From Hymenoscyphus infarciens (lineage: Eukaryota > Ascomycota > Leotiomycetes > Helotiales > Helotiaceae): a stretch of 64,000 bases of DNA. Made by a program: the position numbers and the translations under genes. This document shows, one piece after another, positions 1 to 12,938 of the stretch (the first letter of the stretch is position 1; each line of letters starts with the position of its first letter). Below the pieces are notes generated by a model that was not told the DNA's origin, did no database searches, and worked only from the letters and a program-made list of their open reading frames with translations. The stretch is from NCBI GenBank assembly GCA_001414345.1, contig LLCB01000259.1:1-64000 (forward strand). Direction: 5' to 3'.

Positions 1-429
1 TATCTAATTTAGTCTTTTACTAATAAATTATTTATAAACTCTTTTAAAAATATTCTTCTTAGTTTTTATAAATATAAAAAATATAACTACTATTTACTAG
101 TTTAATTAAATAATCTCTCTTTTACTACTAAAGAAGCTAAGCTTATAATAAAAGTAAATATATATAATATAAGAGCTATATTATATAACTAAGAATTATA
201 AATCTATAAGTGTATAAAAGTAGTAGTAGTAGAAGAAATAAAATTTAAATTTTTTATTTATTTTAATAACTATAACTTTTATAATAATTAAGTATATATG
301 ATTTTAGTATAATCAAATAACTTTAATATATAATTCTCTTAACTTTAAAGTATAATTAAGTATAAAAGGTAGTAGTAGAGAACGTTAAATTATAAGATAT
401 TTAGACGCTGAAATACTAAAAAGTTGATT
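1..429. repeat. AT-rich, RIP-degraded unclassified sequence
   Basis: Very AT- and TpA-rich sequence with no open frame of useful length on either strand. It resembles the RIP-mutated DNA that fills the next 28 kb, but I could not pair it with an LTR or recognise a protein domain. It lies outside the TSD of element 1, so it is older target DNA, probably another dead transposon. Confidence 0.6.
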
Positions 430-659
430 TTCTAAAATGTCCGAGAGAGTCGCTAACAGCCACCATAGCCCGAACAAGCTCCGAGTTCTATGTCACATGA
501 TCGTGTTTTGTCTCGCGAGTCGTCCTGAGTTCAAGACTACCAAGGTTATCCGGTTATCTAGACTCTATAAGGAAGAGCCTCTGGAATCGTTACGCTCACC
601 TGCTACTAACCAAATTGAGTGAAAATGCTTAGTTAGTTAGGTAAGGTTCTTCTATATAG
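430..659. other. Balanced-composition island left of element 1
   Basis: About 230 bp of near-balanced base composition in otherwise AT-rich DNA. CpG-containing words such as tctcgcgagtcgtcc survive here. A 61-codon ORF at 437-622 has no recognisable domain and I do not call it a gene. The last five bases (655-659, tatag) are the left TSD of element 1. It may be unique target DNA that was never duplicated and so escaped RIP. Confidence 0.5.
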
Positions 660-1135
660 TATAATAGCACGCTATCCTGGATTATCATATAACAGCACTA
701 TCCTGAACTGTCGGCATTCGTAAAACTGCCGATACCTCTAAGCACTACTAATACCTCTAATACACCTAGGGCCGAGATTACAAATGACTAATACTTATAT
801 AAGCGAAGTACTAAAGGTATTAATATCTAATATTTATATATAAAAGGGATTAAGAGTTAGATGTTATATATTTAGCTTTCTAAAGGTTTAGAGGTTATAT
901 ATTTAGCTTTTCAGCTCTTATTATTTAGTATTAGCTATATTAGATAAGGCTTAGTTATTATTATTATTAGAACTTAGAAGCTTTTAAACTCTTATATATA
1001 GATATTTATGTTTAATATAGAAGAGGAATAGTTATTATTTTCTTTTATATTAGTACCTAGTATTTATATACGTTATTCTACTATATATACTCCTATATAC
1101 CTCTACTATAGTTATATATATTTTATACTATTATA
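660..1135 (+). repeat. 5' LTR of element 1 (LTR family A)
   Basis: A 476-bp copy that starts TATAATAGCAC and ends with CTATTATA. It matches 12939-13387 directly and, inverted, 15973-16467 and 23564-24058. The first 120 bp are less AT-rich than the rest. Confidence 0.85.
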
Positions 1136-2326
1136 TAAAAATAATAACTCTTCTTTACTAGTAATAGCTTTAATAATATCTCTTTTAAGCTTATTACTAC
1201 TCTTTATTTAGAAGTTAATATTATAATAATATTCTTATATAGCTAGGTAATTAGAGACTACTTAGATAGCTAGTAATACTAGGGTTTAGTATTTATATAA
1301 ATAGCTAGTAAAAATTATATTTTAGTATATATTAAGAGATTAGAATATACTAAGTGTTTCTAAGAGTTCTAATAACCTTAGATTTAATAAATAAGTTAAC
1401 TTATAATAGTTATCTAAAAGGCTTCTAAATCTAATCTTATCTCTCTCTTTTCTAAATTAACATCTTTAAAATATTAAACCTAGTTCTACTATAAGGTATT
1501 AAACGCTCTTCTAAAGCTACCTCTCTTTCTAAAAGCTATCTAAATAATACCTATATACTAAGATCTAGAAGATCTTAATAAAATAATAGTTAAAGAGACT
1601 AGTAGGACTTCTTAAATATAAACTAGATATAGTTAGTTATATAAGCTTTAAAAGCAGAGAATTAAGAAATAAGGAATTAACTAGCTAAGCTAGAAAGATA
1701 GATAAGTAATCTTATAATTTAAAGTTAATAAAACACTTTATCTCTAAACCCTCTCCGATCTAACCTTCTCTTACTTCTAAGCTCGAATTTATACCCTTTT
1801 CAGCTATAAGCAGCTACTTCTAATACCTTCTAATAACCCTCTTTTAAGACTATACCCCTTTTTAAAAGACTCTCTAAACTCTCTCTAATCTATAATTATA
1901 TACTAAGACTTAGAAGATCTTAATAAAACGATAAATAAGACTTCTTAAATATAGATAATATATAGATAAGATAGTAGTATAAAAATAAAGGATAAAACGA
2001 TTAGTTAGATAAGATAGACATAATTATAAGCGAACTATAAAGTTAATAACTTAAAAAACACTCTATTTCTAAACCCTTATCTATTTAACTCTCTTTTAAA
2101 CCTTTATTTAAACTCTTCTTTACTTTTTAAAGCCTACGTTTAGACCTTTTTTGCTTATAGGCCTCTACTTCTAATAAACTTCTTACTACTTCCTAAACCC
2201 TCGAATTAGATATAAATTAGTTAAAATACACTTTCTATTAGAAAGAAACTTAGAAGCGAGCTCTTAGCTAAGTTATCGCTATTAATTCTAACTAAACATT
2301 ATCCGACTCTACTCTAAACCTCTCTC
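1136..2326 (+). other. Internal 5' region of element 1, before the Copia insertion
   Basis: AT-rich remnant with no open frame. Its first bases (around tagtaatagctttaataatat) recur just inside the 5' LTRs of elements 2, 3 and 4. Around 1.55-1.74 kb it matches about 24.85-25.05 kb directly and 15.4-15.6 kb inverted, so all the Gypsy-like copies share this 5' leader. The last five bases (2322-2326, ctctc) are the left TSD of the Copia element. Confidence 0.6.
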
Positions 2327-2479
2327 TATTGAATATTATAGTATATACTTCTTATAATACGCTATAATGTTATCTCTCTAGCCTTCTAGATTATGTACTT
2401 ATATAAGAAGAGGAGTATCTCTCTAAAAGAGACTCCTTAAGTAATATAATATAAGTTCTACTTACTATACTATTTAATA
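2327..2479 (+). repeat. 5' LTR of the Copia element
   Basis: 153 bp, aligned end to end with 9893-10045 and differing mostly by transitions. The ends tattgaa/tttaata are inverted repeats and probably began as TG..CA before RIP. Confidence 0.88.
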
Positions 2480-2849
2480 GGTTATAAGCCTAGAATTCTA
2501 TACTAACTTCTAAAGATAAGCTAAGTTCTTAATAAGCTAAGAAGTAGAACTTACTAGTACTTTATAGTATATATATTATAGAGATACTAAGGAAATAATT
2601 CTAAGTAGCTCTAACCTTATACTATAATAAAGAAAGATAGTATAGGTTCTAAGTACGAAGATTCTACTAAAATGAAAATATAGAGATAAGGTTAAGATAT
2701 CTAAGTATACTCTAGACCTTGAAACCTTATACTTAATATCTCTAAAAAAATTTAGTAATATTACTTCTTAATATATTAACCTCTTACTTTATTACTAAAA
2801 AGTCTTTTTACTAAACTACTTAAATCTAATTTTAATTTACTAATATAAG

Positions 2850-4200
2850 ACGATGTCCTTCTTTATTCTAAAAGATAATAAGTAAGACTTTACCTCTAGT
2901 ATTATATACCTTTCTTAAACCTTTCTATAAGAACTATTTACTAACTTTCTTCTACTCTTTTTCTAAGAAAGCTTTTCTAAAGATATTAATAATATATCTA
3001 TTTATCTATTCTATATAGAGACCGACTATTCTTATACTCTATATACTTTATAAAAGTAACCTTCTAACGTCTTTAAAGACTTAGATAACTCTAATCTTAA
3101 CTACTTAGACTCTAATTAAAGTAATATAGAAGAAGAAATCCCTAAAGTTATTACTCCTTCTCTATTCTTAAACTAGGACCTTAAACTCTTTAGTCTTTAA
3201 GTAAGAACTTATAAAGAGAGACCTAAGAGAACTTATAATAATTTAAACACCTTTTCTAATACCTCTATACTAAAGCTAAAAAGAAGATATCTACTTCTAA
3301 GAGATCCTTAGACGTCTCTATTACTATATACGTCTTAGAACTTAGGTCTAATAACTAGTAAGAGTTTAAGTATAGAGTAGAAGAATAGATTATTATTAGC
3401 GCTTATAATAATTACTATACTAACATTGCCTCTATTAAGGCTAAACTAGGCTCTAAGACTCTAGCTTAATTTATAAGAAGAATAGTTAAATACTAGTAAA
3501 GAATAATATAAGCTATAACTACTATATATATACGCCTAGACTCTACTATACTAATAGAGATTAAGTACTATATAACTCTTAAGAAGCTAATAAATAAGCT
3601 AAAAGGACTATATTAAACTTAGGGTATAGGTATACTTATTAATCTTACTCTTTAATTCTAGTATCTTAAACTTAGAAGCTATAAATTAATTAGAGAATAT
3701 ACTACTACCTTCCTTAACCTTAATACTAACTTAGCCTAAATCTCTAAAGACGCTAAAAGGACCGATCTAGATATAGTCTTAAAATTTATAAATAGCCTTA
3801 ACTCTTTATATATTAATTATATAGTAGATTTCTAAAGAAACTAAACCTTTATTATAGCTTATAACGTAGGTACTAAGAACCCTATTTAAGTAGTCTCCTT
3901 TACTAAACTTATTAATACTACTATTACTAAAGAAAAGCGTATAATCTAAGAAAACGACTAATATATAGTAATAATAGTAATAGTAGCAATAGTAATAGCT
4001 CCTTTACTACTTATCTTACTAGTATACTAGTGTGTTATTAATTACTATAACTTCTATAATAAAAACGAATATCTAGAAATAAACTACTATACTAAATATC
4101 CTAAAAAGCGTCTAGTACAACGGTTAGGCCTTAAAGGTAAGATAACTAAACTTAAAGGAAAAGGTAAAGGTAAGAGAGAGTAAAAACCTAGAGTATAAGA
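2850..4200 (+). pseudogene. Copia gag remnant with zinc-knuckle relic
   Basis: Plus-strand reading, broken by many stops, upstream of protease and integrase. Near 4030-4120 the translation resembles a retroviral CCHC knuckle in which Cys codons have turned to Tyr (C to Y is the expected RIP change). It is followed by a Lys/Arg-rich tail near 4130-4190. The start near 2850 is only approximate. Confidence 0.55.
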
Positions 4201-4399
4201 CGACTTTGATAATAATACTCTAATACTATATACTTATAGAGTAATAGTAATAGACGTCTCTAATAACCTCTACGAATAACTCTCTATATCTCTTATTAAT
4301 TAACTACTAATCTTTAGAGGAGCTCTAATTGACATAGCTTTTATAGTAGTAGTAATAGAACTAAGCGACCTTAAAGAAGCTAAGTTTAACCTTTAAATA

Positions 4400-5560
4400 A
4401 AATAGCTACTTAATACTAGATACTTCTACTACTATACTACTAACTACTCCTTATTTACTAAGTATAAGGAATTACCTAATATAAAGCTAATTATAGGTAT
4501 TAGTAGCTTAGTATATACTCTAGTAGGTATTAGCTCTATAAAAATCTTTACTAAAACCAAAGTTATTCTTCTCTTAAACGTTTACTATATTCTATAACTA
4601 AGATATAACCTTATCTTAATAGAATAACTAGAAGAAGAAGGCTATAACTAAGGCTAAATAAAGAAACCCTTTAGACTTTGGTTTAATATTAGCTAAGAGT
4701 GATTCACGTCTATAAAGTAAGGTAATATCTACTCTTTAGATATACGAAAGCTATTCCTAGTTTTTATCTCTATACTAGACTCTAAGAGAGGACCTAACTA
4801 TAGTACTATAGCGCTTATAGTATACTAATAAATTATAATAGTAGCTTATAGCCTAGACTCTAGGTTACTACTTTAGTATAAGCGACTTAGTTATCTAGAG
4901 GAATTAAATATTAAGAGACTACTAGAGGTCCTAGTTAGTATAGACTTTAATAAACTCTTAAAAGATTATAAATCGACCTACTAGGTATATATCTTTAGAG
5001 CTATAAAGGCTAAATCTACGTATAAGAATCGTATTAAACCTAGCTAGTATATACTAGACTTAGTATACTTTAATCTTTATAGTCTAATTCCTATGAATAG
5101 TAGCTTAGAAGAACGTTACTTTATATATATTATATATAATAAAACTAAATTTAGATATACTAAAGCCTTTAAAGGAAAAGAGGAAGCCTTTAAATTCTTT
5201 CTTAAATTTAAAGTATACTTTAAGTATAGGAATACTAAAATTCGCTAAGTATAAGCAGATAAGAGAGAGCTGTCCTTCTTAGGACTCTTCTAAGAATACT
5301 ATTAAAAGAAGGGTATTATAATTAAGCTAATAATTACCTACTATCTAAGCTAGAATAGAGGAGCTAAAAGACATAGCTAAACACTTTAGTAGAAAGCGTT
5401 TACTCTAATATATACTTTAAGGATTCTAAATAACTAATAGTCTAAGATTATATAGACTACGTAATACCTTACTAATCGTAGTCTATATTAATTATTAGGA
5501 TATAAAACACTTTATAAAGCTATTAATAGATACGCCTTCGAGGGTTACTATCTTTATACT
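4400..5560 (+). pseudogene. Copia protease and integrase remnant
   Basis: Around 4404-4640 the reading resembles a Copia protease start: an altered D-S/T-G position, then SLFTKYKELPN and IIGISSLVYT. At 4870-5560 it resembles the GAG-pre-integrase and integrase core, with EELNIKRLLEVL, LDLVYFNLYSLIPMNSSL, KAFKGKEEAFKFFLKFK and KKGIIIKLIITYY. Stops interrupt every segment. The order and motifs are those of the Ty1/Copia class, where integrase precedes reverse transcriptase. Confidence 0.75.
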
Positions 5561-6539
5561 CTAAGATCTAAGGTATAGACTATAATTAGATATAAGAAAA
5601 AGAAGCTCGAAATTAAAGTAAATAAAAGTATATTAATTAGATATAAAGAGGATACTATTTATAGAATACTCCTTCTTAATAGTAAGGTAATAAGAGTAAG
5701 TAACGTTTATATTAAGGAACGTATACTTATTAACTTTAACCTATATAGTATTAAAAGATACTACTTCTCTAAGTTAGAAAGCGATAAAAGTAGTAACGAC
5801 GACGAACCTTACTAAAAGAAGCTTATAAGACTATTAATACTAATAAAAGTAATAGTACTAACCTTATAGAAAAGAATGTCTACTAATAGTACTAATAATT
5901 ATATCTTTAACTCTCTTATAAGAGTAGTATAACTAGCGAAATCTAGCTCTATACTAGCGCTATAACCTAAGTTATAACTAGCGCTTTTATAATAAATTAC
6001 CTAAAGTATTACTAGAGAACAGGAGTTCTAAGAAATATATAACACTTTAAAAGAAGTTCTAAGCGTTATCTTTCTAGCTTTAGTAAATAATTAGAGATAT
6101 ACTATAATAGAAGTATTATAAGTATAGTAGGTTATAAACGCTAATATTAGTAAAAGCTCTAATAGCGAATTAATACTACTACTTAGCTCTAATAACGAGG
6201 AAGAAGCCTAAGCCTTCTTTACTAGATATGTCTTTATAGGCGCTATAAGGCTAATAGAGCCTTATAAACCTAAAACCTAGTAAGAAGCTTATTAGAGTAG
6301 CTAGTAGTACTTCTAGAAACTAGTTGTCTAAGAAGAATATAATTTACTAATAGATAATAGTATATAGAGGATAGTTAGTTATTCTAAAGATTGAAAAGTC
6401 TTATATAGGCGATAGATATAGCGATATAAAAGAGGAGACAACAGTAGTATTACTTACTATAAAGCTCGCTATATAATTAAGAGCTTTAAATAAAAAGAGA
6501 GAATCGACTTCTTTAAAACTTTTATATCTATTATTAAAC

Positions 6540-7300
6540 CTATAAGTTATAAGGTAATCTTTGCTATTACTACCGCTCTAGATTAGGAGATCGAATAAAT
6601 AGACGTTAAGACTGCTTTTCTCTATAGAAACATTAATATTAATATCTATATAGAATAGCTAGAGAGCTATAATAATAGGACTAGTAGAGTATATAAGCTT
6701 AAGAAGGCTCTATATAGTCTTAAGCAAGTACTCTAAGTCTAGTATACTATATTAGTAGACTTTCTAAAAACTATTAGCTTCTTATCTATCGACTTAGATA
6801 CTAGTATCTTCTACTATAGTAATAGTACTATTATAGCTATCTACGTCGACGACCTACTAATTACTAGACCTAATAAAAAGTATATTAAGGAAATTAAGAA
6901 GGCTTTAAGTAAAAGGTTTAAGATATTAGACTTAAGACTATATAGCTTCTACCTAGGTATAAAAGTAGAATACAACTATGCTAAAAGGTTACTAAAACTA
7001 TTATAACGTAGATACTTAGAAAAGGTCTTAGAGGAGTTTAGGCTTAGTAATACTAAAAGTATAGATACCTTAATAGAGACCTTATTAAAGTATATAATTC
7101 TATTAGAAGTGCTTTATAAAGCTATGCTAGAATTTAGACGTAGATACTAATCTACTATAGGCTCTCTAATATATACTATACTAGGTACTCAACTAGATAT
7201 AGTATATACTATGTTAGTTATAAGTAGGTTCGCTTCTAATCTTAATAAGTACTATATAACTACTATAAAACGTATTCTATAGTATCTTAAAAGGACTTTA
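6540..7300 (+). pseudogene. Copia reverse transcriptase remnant (YVDD motif kept)
   Basis: The plus-strand reading shows YKLKKALYSLKQ, then IAIYVDDLLIT with the catalytic Y-V-D-D codons at 6842-6853, then LYSFYLGIKVE. These are the hallmark blocks of the Ty1/Copia reverse transcriptase. Several in-frame stops lie between blocks where Trp, Gln or Arg is expected, so the gene is dead. Confidence 0.9.
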
Positions 7301-7359
7301 AGCCTTCGTCTAAGCTTCTAAGGACTACTAAAAGAACTCTAAGGATATACTAACGCGGA

Positions 7360-7790
7360 CTAGGCAGGGGACTATAATATAAGGAGATTAACCTCTAGAT
7401 ACGTCTTTAATATTAGTAGTAAAGCTATTAGCTAGTTATTTAAAAGATAAGCGACTATTATACTCTTATCTTATAAATTAGAATATATTAAGTAAACTCT
7501 AGCTACTAAGGAAGTAGTATAGCTATGAAAATTCCTTAGACAAGTCTACTATAACTAGTACGTATCTTCTATAGCTATAGTAATCTTCTATAATAACTAA
7601 GGTACTATAGCCTTTACTAAAAACTCTAGAGTCTACTACACTTATATAAAGTATATTAATATTTAGTAGTACTACTAGTGTAAAATAATTAATAGTAAAA
7701 TTATTAAGCTATAGTATACCTCTACTAAAAAGTAAATAGCTAATAGCTTTATAAAGTCTCTTAACTAAGCTAAATTCATTATATTCTAGA
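7360..7790 (+). pseudogene. Copia RNase H and pol C-terminus remnant
   Basis: The reading continues from the reverse transcriptase and ends with a block resembling the Copia pol tail (IANSFIKSLN in place of the usual ADGFTKSL), at about 7735-7765. Stops are frequent. It marks the end of recognisable pol. Confidence 0.65.
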
Positions 7791-7859
7791 AGTTAATTAG
7801 AGTTCTCTAAGATCTGTTTTTCCTAATTATAGAGGAGTTATATAATAACATCTAATATT

Positions 7860-9892
7860 ATAAATTCTAATTATAGATAAAATATCTCTTTACTATTTAA
7901 ATCGCTATAAAGCTTAATAGCTCTAACTTAAATCTTAACTATATATAATATATACTTAAAAAGTTATAACCTTATATACTTACTTATACTAACTACTAGA
8001 TTTTTAGCTAGCTACCTAAAAAAAGTAACTTTAGTAAATAGATATATATATCTAAGCCTTACTTATATTCTATATAACCTCTTTATCCTCTTTTATTTAT
8101 AAAGCTCTACTTATTATATTAAAATACATCTTTACTCTAATAAAGCTACTAAACCTTATCTTAGATACTAACCTACTATACGTAACTACTAAATATACTA
8201 AAGACTTTAATAATTAGTATATATAAAGCATCGACTCTCTTATACTAGAAGTCTTACTACTAAGCACACTTAGTAACAAGTCTACTTTTAAAGATATATA
8301 TATATATTAGTAGATACTACTAGCTAGTAACAAATACTACAAACTCTACTATCTAGACATCTTTACTAGTAAGCTATAATTACTATAGTAATCGTCCTAC
8401 TACCTTATTAGCTTTACTAATAGCTAAGAAAGGATTAACTATACTATTCTTAATATATAGAAATTCAGGGTCTTTACTAACTTTCTAGAAGAGCCTCTTC
8501 TTAAAAGCTAAAGAGCCTACTTAGGCATCTTCTATACTAAAAGCGAAAGGCTAGTTATAAACCCTAACTAGTATATAAGCCTATAGCACGTCTAGAGCGC
8601 TATCTTATAAAAGCAAACCCTTAGCTTTCGACTACTTATTATTAATATAAATACTACTAACTACTACTAATAGAAACAGGTCTACTAACTAGAGCTAATA
8701 GGTATATAGTAGCGTCTTATTAAATATATTAAGATAAAGAGAGGACCTACTACTAAGTATACTCTTAACTCTATATAGGTACTTAGTATATATAGCGTAA
8801 ACCTAGAGAATTAGAATAGCTAATACCTATATAAGATAATAGCGTGGTTTATAGACTAGCTTTATCTTAACTAAATAGATAAATAGCCTTAAACCGACGA
8901 ATATCTATAGAGTAAACGCTTCGCTTTTAGCGTTATACTCTCTAGGCCTAGGTCTATTAAGTCTTTTAGCAATAGTTACCTCGTAGTATTTAAAGAGTAT
9001 AAAAGCCTACGTAGTCGAAGCTAAAGTCATACCTCTAGTATAGTATCTAGTAGAGCCTCTAGTTAGGGATTAATATACTAAAAGGCATTCTAGCAAAGTC
9101 GCTCCTACCTCGCTACTATAAGACTACCTAGCCTAGAAGCTAGGCCCTTATTACTAAAACATCTCTGACTTAAAACACCGCCTTTACTATATTAAGAGAC
9201 TTCTACACTTATATCTAAAGCTATTAAAATAGTACTTAGGCTATTAGTAAGTAAAGCACTAATAGTAGAACGACTTCTAGAATTATAGCAACTAAGGAAA
9301 GTAAATAGCAGGGAATATCTTATCTATATAGATAGCTTAATAAAGATAAGAGTTAAGCCTAGTACTAATATATCTAAAGGACACGGTATAACTAAGCTAT
9401 ATACTAGTATACTTAAATTCTCACTAGAATATATAAAGTATAACCTTAAATAGAGATCTAATCTATACTAGATCTTAGGCTATACTAGTAAAGCTAATAC
9501 TATACTAGGTAACTCGACTATAGAGGACATCTTAGTATATACTACTAATAGAGAATTTAAGAATAATAATAAGACTAATACGTCGGTGTAACTTCTAGAG
9601 GAGTTATAATACTCTTCTTTCCTTTCTTCTTCTTTCCTTCTTTTTATTTATAACTAAAGAAGTCTACTAAGTATAAGTAACTCTTAGTTGTATAAAAACG
9701 ACTAAAGAAGTCTACTAGAAGAAGCTCCTCTCTATAGGCTCTATATAGCTTAGGAGAAGGAGATGACTATAAGCCTTAGTATAACTGATACTTATTTATT
9801 CTTCTCTAGCTCTTAATTCTTTAAAGGTTTTAGCTATAGGTTTATCAAAGATAAGATAGTATAGCTTTAGAAGTTATAGGATTAAAGAGGAG
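7860..9892 (+). other. Unexplained 2-kb block between Copia pol and the 3' LTR
   Basis: Copia elements usually have little sequence between RNase H and the 3' LTR. Here about 2 kb remain, somewhat richer in C than the flanks and interrupted by stops in all frames. I recognise no domain. It could be a captured extra ORF, an inserted foreign element, or a long 3' leader. A short word (aactaaagaagtctacta) occurs twice near 9.65 and 9.71 kb. The end is the purine tract next to the LTR. Confidence 0.45.
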
Positions 9893-10045
9893 TATTAAAT
9901 ATTATAGTATATACTCTCTATAATACGCTATAATATTATCTCTCTAGTCTCCTAGATTATATACCTATATAAGAAGAGGAGTATCTCTCTAAGAGAGACT
10001 TCTTAAGTAATATAATATAAGTTCTACTTACTATACCGTTTAATA
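9893..10045 (+). repeat. 3' LTR of the Copia element
   Basis: 153 bp, matching 2327-2479. It is followed by ccctc, the right copy of the TSD, and preceded by the purine tract aaagaggag. Confidence 0.88.
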
Positions 10046-10089
10046 CCCTCGAACTGAAAGACTACGATTACTCGGTTACGAACCGAGTC

Positions 10090-10530
10090 CTAGTAGCTAG
10101 TATAAAGGTTAAAAGAGATAGAAGTAGAATTAGAATAAGATTACGCTAAAGAAACTTTTACCGACTTCAAAAGGTTACTTTTCAAGTACGGCTATACTCG
10201 GAGAGATACTAGAATCGGAAAAGTTCTTTTATATATAGGATAAGATTACACCTTAGCTCTGAAACCCGTCTACTACGCTTAAGAGACGCTAGAATTATAA
10301 CTTTGCTAATATAGTAAATAATCTTTTAGCTATAGATAAGGAGACTCGCTAAAACGCTAAGTTACGAGATATTAGCACTACGGTTTAGAATACCTCTCTA
10401 TCTAGCTCTAAACTCTCTATAATACGACAGTGAATCGCTCTCTACTTTAGAAGTGGAATCGGAATCGGAAGATAAATAAGTTCTTAAGTACTCTAAAGAG
10501 AACAAGGTAGCCTATAGGCCTGAGTAATAT
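10090..10530 (+). pseudogene. Gag-like remnant of element 1
   Basis: The reading around 10139-10260 contains AKETFTDFK, and matches the gag-like stretch of element 3 (about 25.5-25.9 kb, direct) and those of elements 4 and 2 (about 14.6-15.1 and 22.0-22.5 kb, inverted). Identification as gag rests on position between leader and pol and on a retrotransposon-gag-like flavour, not on a strong motif. Confidence 0.5.
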
Positions 10531-11560
10531 AGTTATATAACTATATATCTACATCTGAACTTAGATGCTATTATACCTGAAACTATACCTCTTTTTTATT
10601 ATTCTGAACTTCGGATAGCATTTTTAACTTTCAGTAATAAACTCTTTTAACTAGCTGAAACCATCCCTTTTATTATCCCTAGATACTTAGATAATTCGAT
10701 AAACTTTGGTAATAACTTCGCTTTTAACTAGCTGAATCCCTACCTTTTATTATTCTAAACTTTAGATAATGATTTCAACTTCGATAACTTAGTAATAACT
10801 TCGCCTTTGACTAGCCGAAACCCTACCGACTCTAGTATAGAGTCTTATAGTCGTTACTTTCTTACTTTCTTTTACTTCTAGTAGAGCTAGAAGTTCTTTT
10901 TTTATCTAAATTTAACTTAGATATAAATCGGTATACTCTTGAAAAGATAGTAACCTCTTAGCTAAGTTATTACTATCTACGATATTATCGACTTTTCGTT
11001 TTTGACTTCACTCTAAGTCCTCGCTAACCTAAGTTTAGATAAACTTACTTTCTTTTACATCTAGTATATTAGATGTTTTATTCGAATTTGAATTAGATAT
11101 AAATTAGTATACTCTTAAAGTAAGCTCTTAACTAAGTTATTACTATTACTTATAATATTACCTTTTAATATTCGTTTCTAACTCTAATCTAAATTCGCCT
11201 CTATCTCTGCTTTAAATGTTTTAAACTTTTTAAACTTTTTAAGCTTTAAACTTTTTCCAACCTACTAGATAGGATCGGACTATACTCTTTTAGTAAACGC
11301 GAATACTTATACTTTAATATTAAAGGATTAAAAACGAAGTCTCTTTTATAAATATCTATAAACTAGGTTAGATATAATTTAGATCCTACTTAGTATTTTA
11401 TAGATAATTTTCAGAGTTTACTATATTATCTAAGAGACTTTTATACTAAATATCTAGAAGAGCTAGGACTACTCTAACACCTCTCTAAATAGCTTAATAT
11501 ATAAGAATTAGATAAGAATTAGATAAAAGAGTTAATTTATAAAACTCTATTAATACCCTT
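10531..11560 (+). repeat. Internally repetitive, RIP-poor segment of element 1
   Basis: Imperfect direct repeats of about 80 bp carry the words taataacttcgc and actagctgaa (near 10.63, 10.71 and 10.79 kb). They are followed by a gaactttt-like low-complexity run near 11.2 kb. The same segment lies in element 3 at about 25.93-26.56 kb and inverted in element 4 at about 14.0-14.5 kb. It keeps more CpG words than its surroundings. Confidence 0.6.
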
Positions 11561-11639
11561 TAATTCTAGTTACTCTTAATAAAGAACTTATAATAAAAAC
11601 CTAAGATAAAATACTAACTAGTAGGAATATTTGAAATTA

Positions 11640-12938
11640 ATAAAGTAAAGAACTAAGACTGAGTTACTACTAAAACAGAGCCTATATATCCTCTCCTTCT
11701 TCTAACTTATTATTCTCCTCTCTACTCTCCTAAGCGTAAGAAGCCTAAATCGGCTCTTCCTCTACCTCCTCTTTATAAGTACGCTTCTTACCTTAGTAAC
11801 CTCTTATAACTAGCTTTAGAGGAGACGCTTATAAACTCTTTAGATAAGCTTTAAAGAGAACCTGAACCTAGGTTTAAATAAAAGTCCTACTCTCTATAGT
11901 ATAGTATAAGAACTATTAAATATTAGTAATTAAAACCGCTTTAATAAGTAAGAGGTACTTATAATAACCTTAGTATAAAGCGCTTAAGTCTCCTCTAAAA
12001 GAGTAAACTATACCTTTAAACTATTCTTTAATACCTCTATACTAGTAATAACTAACACCTTATCTAAAGCCTTAATAGCCTTCTTAACCTCTCTCTTTTC
12101 CTCTTTACTCTTAAGCTTACTAAACTCCTTTCTAATAAACTATAATAACTATCTAAGTTAGAACAAATTTAGTATATATTTAAGATTAAACTTACTAGAA
12201 TATATATAGTATTCTACTTAATATAGTACCTATACTTCTTTAACTTTAGCTTCTTAAAAGTATATATATAATCTCTATTCTAAGATTTTACCTAAAAGTA
12301 CTAAATATAGTAGACTTAGTAGATAGTTAGAAGCGTACTAGAAGGATATAGAAGAGGTATTTTACTATATTAGATTAGCCTTAAATTAGGTCTAATTAAG
12401 AAGAGAAGAACTTACTTTTATAAGTATATATATAATATATATATATATTCTAGGAGATAAGTTAGTATATAAGGATATACTTAATTAAAAGGTATTCTTA
12501 CTATTTATATTATTTAGATAAAAAGAAAAGAAGAAGAGAAGTTAGAATTAGAGAAAAGTCGCCTACTAATATACTACTTATAATAATAGCTATTACTTTA
12601 TAATTATTATTTATCGCTTAATAATTACTATTATAATATATAATAATAGTAAGAATATAATAACTCTATAATAGTATACTACTTTCTACTTACTAGCTAA
12701 TTATTAGCTTCTCTTCTGTTTATATCCTATTATTACATAGTATATAGTAGTAAACAAAGAGTAATTAACTTAAATAATAATACTACTAGCTACTAACTCT
12801 ATTCTAACTACTAAATACTATAATAGTAAAATAAGTTATATTCTTTATAATAAAAAGATAAATAATACTCTAATTAACCTAATACTATACTAATTAATAA
12901 CTAAAGACTTAAGACAAGTCTTTTTAAAAGAGAGAGGA
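11640..12938 (+). other. 3' internal segment shared with element 2
   Basis: This AT-rich block up to the purine tract is present in inverted orientation at about 16468-17860, just inside the 3' LTR of element 2. It is absent from elements 3 and 4. It therefore links element 1 with the pol-bearing element 2 and suggests element 1 is an internally deleted relative. Confidence 0.65.

Larger units (their letters stand above)
2327..10045 (+). mobile_element. Element 5: RIP-degraded Ty1/Copia retrotransposon nested in element 1
   Basis: Two 153-bp LTRs (2327-2479, 9893-10045) of equal length start tattRaa and end tttaata. They are flanked by ctctc (2322-2326) and ccctc (10046-10050), a TSD pair that differs by one C-to-T transition. 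A purine tract (aaagaggag, 9884-9892) abuts the 3' LTR, and ggttataagcc right after the 5' LTR could be the primer-binding site. Between them the plus strand carries, in Copia order, gag with a zinc-knuckle relic, protease, integrase, reverse transcriptase and RNase H remnants. Stops replace many Trp, Gln and Arg codons, as expected from RIP. Confidence 0.92.

Noticed and set aside
437..622. 61-codon ORF in the balanced island left of element 1
   Set aside because: No domain, no signal peptide, no evidence of exon structure; it exists because this DNA lacks RIP stops.
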